Both the position numbers and the translations under genes were made by a program. From NCBI GenBank assembly GCA_964291475.2, contig OZ220063.1, positions 1 through 64,000 of the forward strand: a DNA stretch of 64,000 nt, given 5' to 3'. Shown here piece by piece: positions 45,221 through 52,093 of the stretch (position 1 is its first letter; every line of letters starts with the position of its first letter). This DNA comes from DAOUKH01 sp964291475 (GTDB lineage Bacteria > Chloroflexota > Dehalococcoidia > SHYB01). The notes under the pieces were generated by a model that had not been told where the DNA came from, did no database searches, and saw only the letters and a program-made list of their open reading frames with translations.

Positions 45221-46017
45221 CCCGGTCCTCGCAGCCCGGCCTCGATCTCCTCCGTCAGATCCAGCCCCTCGATTGGGTTGCCCTGCCCATCGACCACCAT
45301 CCCGCCCTCGATGCGTACGCGGCGCTCGGCGAAGGCCCGCAGGGTTTCCACCACCAGCGGCCTCTCCCGGGCCGTCCCCGCCGAGCGGACCGCTTGGAAG
45401 AGCGGCAGCGACTCGCCGGGCCCCGCTCGCAGTTCCTCAACCGGCCGGCCCCTGACCTCGTCCCAGAGCGGCTCGAACCGGCCCTCCGAGATGGGGAAGG
45501 TCGAGTAGGTAACGATGGGGCCGCGGTCGACCTCCGGGATCACCGACTGCATCATGTTGCCGCTCGATGACGCCCCGGTCTCGATGAGGCGCCAGATCAC
45601 CTCTTGCCACATGCCGATGGGTCCGCCGGGGGCGGCCGGGTGCAGGTTGATCGCGGTGTACCGCTCGCAGAGCGCGGGGCTGAAGATGAGGAGGTAGCCC
45701 GCGAGCACGCAGAGGTCCGGCGCGTAGGGAGCCAGCAGCTCGATCACCTCGCGGTCGTACTTCAGCCGCCAGCCGGGGCCTTCCTCTCCCAGTTCGGTCT
45801 TGAAGCGGCGGAAGGAGCGGGTCACCAGGGGATAGCCGAAGCCGCGCACCGCCTCGAAGAAGCGGTCGGTGGGGTCGAACTCGCCCGGCTCGCGGTTGCT
45901 GAATACGAACTCGACTTGGGCGGGCAGCCGGCCTTCCTCGATGGCGTCGCGGACCGCCGTCACGAGTTGGAGCGAGCCTTGCCCCCGTCCGGTAGCGAAG
46001 AGACCGATGCGAAACAC
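45217..46017 (-). CDS. Formyltransferase-fold protein (PurN-like)
   Basis: A 266-residue protein with the N-terminal Rossmann-like fold of glycinamide ribonucleotide formyltransferases: MFRIGLFATGRGQGSLQLV, VEFVFSNREPGE, LAPYAPDLCVLAGYLLIFSPAL and the formyl-transfer segment INLHPAAPGGPIGMW (Asn and His). The conserved catalytic Asp is probably in VIPEVDRGPIV. It is longer than PurN (about 210) and may be a diverged paralog with another acceptor. The start appears to be GTG at 46017. It converges with clpX. Confidence 0.75.
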
Positions 46018-46048
46018 GCGGGCTGCACGTCCTCCGGCCGGGGGCGGC

Positions 46049-46720
46049 CTAGTTGCGTATGGTGAAGCGCAGGTATTTCGAGCGGACCTTGTGGACCGTC
46101 GACACCAAGTGGACGAACGGCGAGGAGCGCCGCCCCTCGATGGTCGCTTCCCGCAGGGAGGCGAGGAAGCCCTCGGGGCCCTCGAACGGCGGCATCACGA
46201 CGGCCACCGCCCCAAGCTCCAGGGTGCAGTGGGCGTCGCTGCCCGCGCCCATGGCGAAGCCGTGCTCCGCGGCGAACGCCTTCGCCCGCTCGTTGTCGCG
46301 GTCGAGGGTGGTGCGGGCGTTGAAGACCTCGACGATGTCGATGTAGGGCAGAACGCCTGAGATCTGGTCCTCATCGAGCGGCGAGTTCCGCACCCGGTCG
46401 TAGGGATGCGGTATGGAGACCAGGCCGCCCTGCTCCTTGATGGCCTGGCACGTCTCCACCGGCGAAAGGCCCGGCGGGATGCGTTCGCTTAGGAAGAACC
46501 CGGTGATCTCGCCGAACGGCGTCTTAATTTCCTCAGCGACGATCACCTTGAGCTCCGGCGGCGCCATCTCGCGGACCTCGAATGCGCCCTCCACCTCGTT
46601 GTGGTCGGTGACCGCGATACACGACAGGCCGACCTTGAGCGCGCGTTTCACCAGCGACTTCGGCGGGGTGCCGCAGTCCCTGGAGCGCCAAGTGTGCATG
46701 TGGAAGTCGCCGCGCAACAT
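46049..46720 (-). CDS. PHP-domain metal-dependent phosphoesterase
   Basis: A 223-residue PHP protein. Metal ligands appear in GDFHMHTWRSRDC (HxH), CIAVTDHNEVEGA, VAEEIKT, ISIPHPYDR-like SIPHPYD and GAGSDAHC. Stand-alone PHP enzymes of this type hydrolyse nucleotides or phosphoesters (for example AMP or RNA ends). The ATG at 46720 follows AAGGA; a longer GTG reading from 46753 overlaps xseB. It lies immediately downstream of xseB on the same strand, so it may share its putative SOS promoter. Confidence 0.83.
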   Translation of the reverse strand: MLRGDFHMHTWRSRDCGTPPKSLVKRALKVGLSCIAVTDHNEVEGAFEVREMAPPELKVIVAEEIKTPFGEITGFFLSERIPPGLSPVETCQAIKEQGGLVSIPHPYDRVRNSPLDEDQISGVLPYIDIVEVFNARTTLDRDNERAKAFAAEHGFAMGAGSDAHCTLELGAVAVVMPPFEGPEGFLASLREATIEGRRSSPFVHLVSTVHKVRSKYLRFTIRN

Positions 46721-46749
46721 CACATTCGTTCCTTCATGGGGCGTTCGCC

Positions 46750-47004
46750 TCACGCATCCGTGTCTTCCCCGCCCGTCTCACCGGGCTCCGTGCGAGCGAC
46801 GAAGGCCGTCTGCAGCTCTTTGATGCGGAGCTCCGCCGTGTCGAGGCGCTCCGAGCAGGCTTTCACCAGGCCCATGCCCTGTTCGTATAGCGAGGTCGCT
46901 TCCGCCAGCGTCAGGCCGCCCTTCTCCAGGGCTAGCACGGTCTCTTCCAACTGCCGGAAGGCCGACTCGAAGTCCGGCGTGTTCGTCTCGGCGTCGCTCA
47001 CCAC
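46750..47004 (-). CDS. xseB: Exodeoxyribonuclease VII small subunit
   Basis: An 84-residue helical protein. The family signature FESAFRQLEETVLALEKGGLTLAEATSLYEQGMGLVKACSERLDTAELRI is complete. Start codon is GTG (47004 or the next GTG). The large subunit gene xseA is 0.8 kb away on the same strand, separated by a repeat-rich island; in most genomes xseA and xseB are adjacent or overlapping. A LexA-box promoter lies about 290 bases upstream and points at this gene. Confidence 0.93.
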   Translation of the reverse strand: MVSDAETNTPDFESAFRQLEETVLALEKGGLTLAEATSLYEQGMGLVKACSERLDTAELRIKELQTAFVARTEPGETGGEDTDA

Positions 47005-47290
47005 GTTATCTTAGCCCCGAACGGCCAGGTACACCAGAACGCCCGCATTCGCCGGGGGCCGCGAGCCGAGTCCCCGCCGCCCCTGCCGCTCCCGGAGTAG
47101 CCGCCGGAGGGCGCCCTCCCGCCTCTACTCTCAACGGAGACCTTGCGCAGCCGTAAGCCGTGCCGTCTCCGCAATTCCCGCAGGAGGCTGGTCTCCCTTG
47201 CCGGCAAGGGGCCCACCTCCCGCCATCCGTCCACCGTTCCGTCAAGTCCGGTGGATGTCCCTAACGGCCCGCAGGGGCCGCACTGGTGAG
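47005..47290. other. Gene-free region between a LexA-type promoter and xseB
   Basis: This stretch is GC-rich without the usual repeat modules. Minus-strand frames are open for over 100 codons, but the product is Arg/Gly-rich without homology that I recognise and has no RBS. It is probably a long 5' leader or a decayed gene. Confidence 0.4.
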
Positions 47291-47302
47291 GAACATATGT
47301 TC
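47291..47302. promoter_or_regulatory. LexA (SOS) box of Gram-positive type
   Basis: A perfect 12-base palindrome GAACATATGTTC, the core of the DinR/LexA box known from Bacillus and Actinobacteria (GAAC-N4-GTTC). It lies just downstream of the minus-strand promoter hexamers, at the predicted transcription start, where repressor binding would block initiation. Confidence 0.7.
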
Positions 47303-47309
47303 TTTGACA

Positions 47310-47339
47310 ATAGTAGGGGAGGGGGTTGGAGGTTGTCAA
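47310..47339 (-). promoter_or_regulatory. Sigma-70-type promoter overlapped by the LexA box
   Basis: On the minus strand TTGACA (47334-47339) and TACTAT (47310-47315) are separated by 18 bases. The LexA box follows 7 bases later. The transcript would read towards xseB and the PHP gene. Confidence 0.65.
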
Positions 47340-47352
47340 GGGCGGTGTGGCA

Positions 47353-47746
47353 GGACCACCCCACCGGCCCTCTCTCAGTCTCCCCCAGAGGGGGAGAGGC
47401 TTAAGGTGCTCCCCCTGCGGGGGAGTGGTTTGGGTTTAGCCCCGCCCCAGGGGTGGACGAGTCGGGATTCGTCTCTGCGGCGGACACGGGGTGAACGGCG
47501 GACGGTTGGCAGGGGTGGGGGAGCGGGCGCGTCGCGACGCGCCCCTACAGGGGAAGGGCGGAGGGTTTCGATGGCGGTGGTGGTGGTGAGGGGGCCCCTC
47601 ATCTCAATCTTCTCCCAAGGGAGAGGAGGTAAGACCACCCCTCCGGCCCTCTCTCAGTCTCCCCCAGAGGGGGAGAGGCTTAAGGTGCTCCCCCTGCGGG
47701 GGAGTGGTTTGGGTGTAGCCCCCGCCCCAGGGGTGGGCGAGTCGAG
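47353..47746. repeat. 110-bp direct repeat pair and palindromic modules between xseB and xseA
   Basis: A unit of about 110 bases (47353-47465) recurs at about 47633-47746, nearly identical: GACCACCCC, CTCTCTCAGTCTCCCCCAGAG, GGCTTAAGGTGCTCCCCCTG, GGGGAGTGGTTTGGGT and a GCCCCAGGGGTGG ending. Between the copies lie the palindrome GGGCGCGTCGCGACGCGCCC (47525-47544) and a GGGGCCCCTCATCTCAATCT module (47589-47629). No coding function is apparent. Confidence 0.85.
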
Positions 47747-47800
47747 GATTGCCGGGAGGAAATCTCGCGAGTTACCCACACGCATCGAGGGGAGGGGCGA

Positions 47801-49066
47801 CTACGTCTCCCAGAGCGCCATTTGCTCCTTGACGCGGGCCTTGGCGCTTCGGCGGCGGCGCGGCGCGGGGGCCGGGACACCGCCCGTCTGAGCGACGACG
47901 GCCCGAAAGGCGCCGTCGCTGATGCGGGCCACGACGGCGTCGCCGTCGGAGACCTGCTCCGTCTGGGACACCACCTTGCCGTCTCGCTCACGCTCGACGA
48001 GGGCGTAGCCGCGGTCGAGGGTGTTGGCGGGGTGCAGCGACGCGAGCTGCAGGCGGCGGCTGCGAAGGCGCTCACGCATCAGCGCCGCCTCGCGGGAGGC
48101 AGCGGCGAAGGCGGCCCGCGACAACTCGTCGAGCCGCTGGCGGCGCGATGCGATGTCCGGCGCGCCCCGCTGGACGGCGAGGGCAAGTTGCCCCACGGCA
48201 TCCCGGTTCGAGTCGAGCAGCCGCGTGAGTCCCCCTGCGAGCGCGGCGCGCGCATCGGCGAGCCGCTGTTCGAGGTCGCGGCGGTCGGGGACACAGAGCT
48301 CGGCAGCCGCCGAGGGGGTGGGCGCCCGCAGGTCGGCGGTCAGGTCGGCGATGGTGGTATCGGTCTCGTGGCCGATGGCGCTGACCACGGGGATGCGGCT
48401 GGCATGAATCGCCCTCGCCACCGCCTCCTCGTTGAAGGCCCACAGGTCTTCGAGCGATCCGCCGCCGCGCGCCAGGATCACGACGTCGACGCCGTCCAAG
48501 GCGTTCACCGCGCGCAGCGCCTCGACGACGCCGGGGGCGGCCTCGGCCCCCTGCACCGGCGTATGCGCCATCACCAGCTCGACGAGCGGGAAGCGCCGCC
48601 GGATGACCGTCTCGATGTCGTGGCGCACCGACCCGGTCCGCGACGTCACCGCGGCAACCCGGCGCGGCATGGCGGGGATGGGCCGCTTCCGCGAGGGATC
48701 GAACAGCCCCTCCTCCTCCAGCTTGGCCTTCAGACGCAGGAAGGCCATGTGGAGTACGCCGACGCCTTCGGGCTGGACCTGGTCGGCGTAGATCTGCACC
48801 TCGCCGCGCGCCGTGTAGAAGGCCACCCGCCCGTGCGCCGTGACCGACGCCCCATTTTGGAGGTGCTCCGCGCCGATGCCGCCGTTGCGGAACATCACCC
48901 CGCGCAACTGCGATTCGGCGTCCTTCAGCGAGAAGTACGAGTGGCCCGCGCCGGAGCGTGTTAGGTTCGAGACCTCGCCCGTGACGTAGATATCGGCGAG
49001 GTTGGCATCGGCGTCGAGGACGTCCCGCAGGTACCGTGAGACCTGGGTGACGGTGTAGACGGGCAT
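47801..49066 (-). CDS. xseA: Exodeoxyribonuclease VII large subunit
   Basis: A 421-residue catalytic subunit degrading single-stranded DNA. The N-terminal OB-fold (VTQVSRYLRDVLDADANLADIYVTGEVSNL; HSYFSLKDAESQLRGVMFR) is followed by the catalytic region (RVAAVTSRTGSVRHDIETVIRRRFP; VVILARGGGSLEDLWAFNEEAVARAI; PVVSAIGHETDTTIADLTADLRAPTPSAAAEL), a coiled-coil and the C-terminal YALVERERDGKVV motif. The length is near normal. It is separated from xseB by a repeat island. Confidence 0.95.
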   Translation of the reverse strand: MPVYTVTQVSRYLRDVLDADANLADIYVTGEVSNLTRSGAGHSYFSLKDAESQLRGVMFRNGGIGAEHLQNGASVTAHGRVAFYTARGEVQIYADQVQPEGVGVLHMAFLRLKAKLEEEGLFDPSRKRPIPAMPRRVAAVTSRTGSVRHDIETVIRRRFPLVELVMAHTPVQGAEAAPGVVEALRAVNALDGVDVVILARGGGSLEDLWAFNEEAVARAIHASRIPVVSAIGHETDTTIADLTADLRAPTPSAAAELCVPDRRDLEQRLADARAALAGGLTRLLDSNRDAVGQLALAVQRGAPDIASRRQRLDELSRAAFAAASREAALMRERLRSRRLQLASLHPANTLDRGYALVERERDGKVVSQTEQVSDGDAVVARISDGAFRAVVAQTGGVPAPAPRRRRSAKARVKEQMALWET

Positions 49067-49118
49067 GGCGGCCCCATCATGGCCCGGTGGCCGCCGCGAG
49101 GCAAGAGGCCGGCGGCGC

Positions 49119-50207
49119 TCAGGCCGCCACGACGTCCATCTTCGGGGCCTTGGTCAGATCGCGCGCCTTGCCTTGCTCCAGCACCACGATGTCCTCGATG
49201 CGGACCCCGCCCCACTCGGGAAGGTAGATGCCCGGCTCGATGGTGAAGACCATGCCGTCCTGAAGCTCGTCCTTCATGTTGCGCGAAACGCGCGGGTTCT
49301 CGTGGATGTTGAGGCCGACGCCGTGGCCGGTGCCGTGGCCGAACTTGTCGCCGTAGCCCGCCTTCTCGATCACGTCCCGCGCCAGCTTGTCGGCGTCATG
49401 GCCCGACATCCCCGCCTCAACCGCGTTGATCGCCGTTTCCTGCGCCACCAACACCGTGTCGTAGACGCGCTTGTAGGTGTCGTCCGGCGTGCCGAGGTAA
49501 TGCGTGCGCGTGATGTCGGAGCAGTAGCCCTCGACCTTCGCCCCCATGTCTATCACGATCGGCTCGTTGGCCTTGATCTTGGCGTCGCTGGGCCGGTGAT
49601 GGGGACGCGCTCCGTTCGGCCCCGCCCCCACGATGATGTCGAACGAGGTGCTCTCCGCCCCCTGCTCCCGCATCGATTGCTCAAGCCGCCACGCGATCTC
49701 GCGCTCCGTCATGCCCGGCTCCAACCGTGCCGACACCTCCATCATCGCCCGGTCGGCAATATCGACCGACCGCGTCAGGACGGCGAGCTCCTCGGCGTCC
49801 TTGTAGATGCGCAGCGACTCGGCCAGGTCTAACGTCGGAACCAGCTTGGGGCGCAGGGCCGGTTTGAGCTTGCGTACCGTCGACTTGAGCAGGTCATGGA
49901 AGGCGTAGGTCGCGTCGTTGGCCTCGAAGGCCAGCTTCTCCGGCTCGCCGTCCTCGATGAGGGGGTGCAGCCACGTCTTCATCGCGCCGGTCATCTTGAC
50001 GAGCTCGAAGTCCGGCGCTTGGATCGCCGACTGCTCCCAGTAGCGGAAGTCGGTGGCGATGTAGGCGCGTTCCGGCGAGATGAAGAGATAGCCCGCCGAC
50101 CCGGTGAACCCGGAGAGATAGCGGCGGTTCTGGGGATTCGAGATCAGGACCGCATCGACGCCCTCGTCCGCGAGACGTTCGCGGAGGCGTTGTACGCGTT
50201 GGTTCAT
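49119..50207 (-). CDS. M24-family Xaa-Pro aminopeptidase
   Basis: A 362-residue metallopeptidase removing N-terminal residues before proline. The N-terminal creatinase-like domain (about 1-125) is followed by the pita-bread domain with metal ligands in VIDMGAKVEGYCSDITRT (two Asp), GHGTGHGVGLNIHE (His), TIEPGIYLPEWGGVRIED (two Glu). The start at 50207 follows GAGGAG; the longer frame is rejected. aroQ lies 85 bases upstream on the same strand. Confidence 0.93.
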   Translation of the reverse strand: MNQRVQRLRERLADEGVDAVLISNPQNRRYLSGFTGSAGYLFISPERAYIATDFRYWEQSAIQAPDFELVKMTGAMKTWLHPLIEDGEPEKLAFEANDATYAFHDLLKSTVRKLKPALRPKLVPTLDLAESLRIYKDAEELAVLTRSVDIADRAMMEVSARLEPGMTEREIAWRLEQSMREQGAESTSFDIIVGAGPNGARPHHRPSDAKIKANEPIVIDMGAKVEGYCSDITRTHYLGTPDDTYKRVYDTVLVAQETAINAVEAGMSGHDADKLARDVIEKAGYGDKFGHGTGHGVGLNIHENPRVSRNMKDELQDGMVFTIEPGIYLPEWGGVRIEDIVVLEQGKARDLTKAPKMDVVAA

Positions 50208-50292
50208 GCGGGGCTCCTCGGAGGGTCTGACCGCGCCGGCAAGCGCGGCGGCTCCCATTCTAGACGCAGGGCCCTGCCCGCTCCACCCCGCG

Positions 50293-50730
50293 CTACTCGT
50301 TCGCCAGGGCGGTCAGCAAGTCGAGGGCAGCGGTGTAGCCCCGCCAGCCGAAGCCGCTGACCACGCCCCGCGCGATCGGCGAGATCACCGACCGCCGGCG
50401 CCACTCGTCGCGGGCGAAGACGTTCGAGAGGTGCACCTCGGCGATGGGCTTGCCCGCATCGAGGAGCGCGTCGTGAATCGCGTAGCTGTAGTGTCCGTAG
50501 GCGCCGGGATTGATGACGATCCCATCGGCCCCACCGGCCTCGGCCTGGACGTAGTCGATGATGGCCCCCTCGGAGTTGCCCTGAAAGAACGCGACCTCGA
50601 CGCCCAGCGCCGCGGCGCGCTCCGCGATGAGCCCGTTCACCTCGTCGAGGGTCTGGCTGCCGTAGAGAGCCGGGTCGCGCAGGCCGAGCCGGTTCAGGTT
50701 GGGACCGTGGATCACGAGGTAGCGGGCCAT
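50293..50730 (-). CDS. aroQ: Type II 3-dehydroquinate dehydratase
   Basis: A 145-residue shikimate-pathway enzyme. It shows IHGPNLNRLGLRDPALYG with the catalytic Tyr loop, FFQGNSEGAIIDYVQ, VINPGAYGHYSYAIHDAL and PIAEVHLSNVFARDEWRRRSVIS. The usual motif NPGAY(T)H(T)S is NPGAYGHYS here, but His is kept. Its ATG lies one base after the recombinase stop, so the genes are co-transcribed with xer, and possibly the M24 peptidase. Confidence 0.95.
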   Translation of the reverse strand: MARYLVIHGPNLNRLGLRDPALYGSQTLDEVNGLIAERAAALGVEVAFFQGNSEGAIIDYVQAEAGGADGIVINPGAYGHYSYAIHDALLDAGKPIAEVHLSNVFARDEWRRRSVISPIARGVVSGFGWRGYTAALDLLTALANE

Positions 50731-50731
50731 C

Positions 50732-51718
50732 CTAGCCCTCCTTCGGGTCTGCACCGGCGCCCGCCAGGGGGTGGGCCGATTCGTACATCTTGCGCGCCTG
50801 CGCCTGGGTGACGTGGGTGTAGATCTGCGTCGTCGCCGGGCTGCTGTGGCCGAGAAGCTCCTGGACCACCCGCAGGTCGGCGCCGCCGTCGAGCATGTGC
50901 GTGGCGAAGCTGTGCCGCAGCGTATGGGTATGGACGCGCTCGGGATCGAGCCCGGCGCGCCGCGCGGTCTCCTTGACGATGCGTTGGATCGAGCGCGGCG
51001 TCAGCCGCCGTCCGTAGCGGTTGAGGAAGACCGCATCGCTGCGACGGCCGCGGCCTCCGCCGGCCCCGTTCTCCCGCGCCGCCCTGTCGCCGGTGAAGAC
51101 GTGGCGCTCCCGCAGGTAGCGTTCCAGCGCCGAGGCGGCCGGCTCGCCGACGTAGGCCATGCGCTCCTTCGACCCCTTGCCCTCGACGCGAAGCTCGCGC
51201 TCGCTCAGGTTCATGTCGCCGAGGTCGAGGCCCGCCGCCTCGCTCACGCGGAGGCCGGCGGCGTAGACCAGCTCCAGGATCGCCCGGTCGCGCAGCCCTT
51301 GGACCGTGCTCGTGTCGACGGCGTCGAGCATCCGCGCCGCCTCGGTCTGCGTGAGGAAGCTCGGCAGCCGCTTCTCCTGCTTGGGGGTGAGGGCCCGCGC
51401 CTCGCGTGACCGCTTGCTCCACAGCGACCGCGACGGCACGACGCCCCGCATAGAAAGGAAGCGGAAGAAGGCCCGCACCGCGCTCAGGCGCAGCGCGATG
51501 CCGCTCTTGGCGAGCCCCGAGTTCGCCAGCTTCGCGATGTAGCGCCGCATGACGGGCCGATCGACCGAGGCCAGGTCGTCGACCCCCTCGATCTCCAGGA
51601 AGCCGAGGAAGCGGCGCGTATGCGTGGCGTAGGCCTCCTCGGTGCGGGGCGAAAGGCCCCGCTCCGCGCTGAGATGGCGGATGAACTCCTGGACGCGCGC
51701 TTCGAAGTCGGGCTGCAT
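50732..51718 (-). CDS. Tyrosine recombinase XerC/XerD-like
   Basis: A 328-residue site-specific recombinase, probably resolving chromosome dimers. The N-terminal SAM-like domain (about 5-90) precedes the catalytic domain with the pentad: Arg in AAGLRVSEAAGL, Lys in GKGSKER, HxxR in HTLRHSFATHM, His in LGHSSPATTQ and the Tyr nucleophile in IYTHV. An Arg/Gly-rich insert (about 225-240) is unusual but not in a catalytic block. No phage or integron genes are nearby, supporting a housekeeping role. It leads an operon with aroQ. Confidence 0.92.
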   Translation of the reverse strand: MQPDFEARVQEFIRHLSAERGLSPRTEEAYATHTRRFLGFLEIEGVDDLASVDRPVMRRYIAKLANSGLAKSGIALRLSAVRAFFRFLSMRGVVPSRSLWSKRSREARALTPKQEKRLPSFLTQTEAARMLDAVDTSTVQGLRDRAILELVYAAGLRVSEAAGLDLGDMNLSERELRVEGKGSKERMAYVGEPAASALERYLRERHVFTGDRAARENGAGGGRGRRSDAVFLNRYGRRLTPRSIQRIVKETARRAGLDPERVHTHTLRHSFATHMLDGGADLRVVQELLGHSSPATTQIYTHVTQAQARKMYESAHPLAGAGADPKEG

Positions 51719-51727
51719 GGCAAAAGG

Positions 51728-51747
51728 TTCCGAAACTATTCCGAAAC
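51728..51747. promoter_or_regulatory. Direct repeat TTCCGAAAC in the xer upstream region
   Basis: TTCCGAAAC occurs at 51728-51736 and 51739-51747, a spacing of 11 bases (one helical turn), 10 bases before the xer ATG. It may be an operator or a recombinase arm-type site. Confidence 0.3.
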
Positions 51748-51789
51748 CTATTTCATGCTACCCACCGGCGCGCCTCCGTGTCAAAGGGG

Positions 51790-52060
51790 GCCGAGGCGCC
51801 GGTTGTGGGGGGAACGGGCGAGTCGTGACTCGCCCCTACAGGGGAGGGGGCGGCGGCCTTCGATTGCGGTTGGCGGTGATCAGGGAGTGGGCGACCACGA
51901 GGGTCGCCCCTACGGGTGGGGGATCAGGACGGGCAGAGTCGGGAAGCCGTGGTGGCGATGCGGGAGCCCCTCATCTCAATCTTCTCCCGGGGGGAGAAGA
52001 GGGGAGACCCCGCCCGGCTCTCTCTCAGTCTCCCCCAGAGGGGGAGAGGCTTAAGGCGCG
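51790..52060. repeat. Intergenic repeat island
   Basis: It contains the palindromes GGGCGAGTCGTGACTCGCCC (51816-51835) and a variant with a CCACGAGG centre (51889-51909), each followed by CCTAC. Then come the CCCCTCATCTCAATCTTCTC module with its hairpin (51962-52002) and the CTCCCCCAGAGGGGGAG module (52032-52048), with GGCTTAAGG as near 47.4 kb. No gene is seen in this 375-base gap between xer and topA. Confidence 0.8.
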
Positions 52061-52093
52061 CCGCCAGAAAGAGGAAGTTGAGGGGCGGGCGGC

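Noticed and set aside
46998..47339. 113-residue minus-strand ORF over the LexA-type promoter
   Set aside because: It starts upstream of the predicted promoter hexamers, has no RBS or recognised domain, and overlaps the xseB start.
50732..51718. Integrase marking a prophage or genomic island
   Set aside because: It is a Xer-type housekeeping recombinase in an operon with aroQ; no phage genes, attachment repeats or tRNA insertion are near it.
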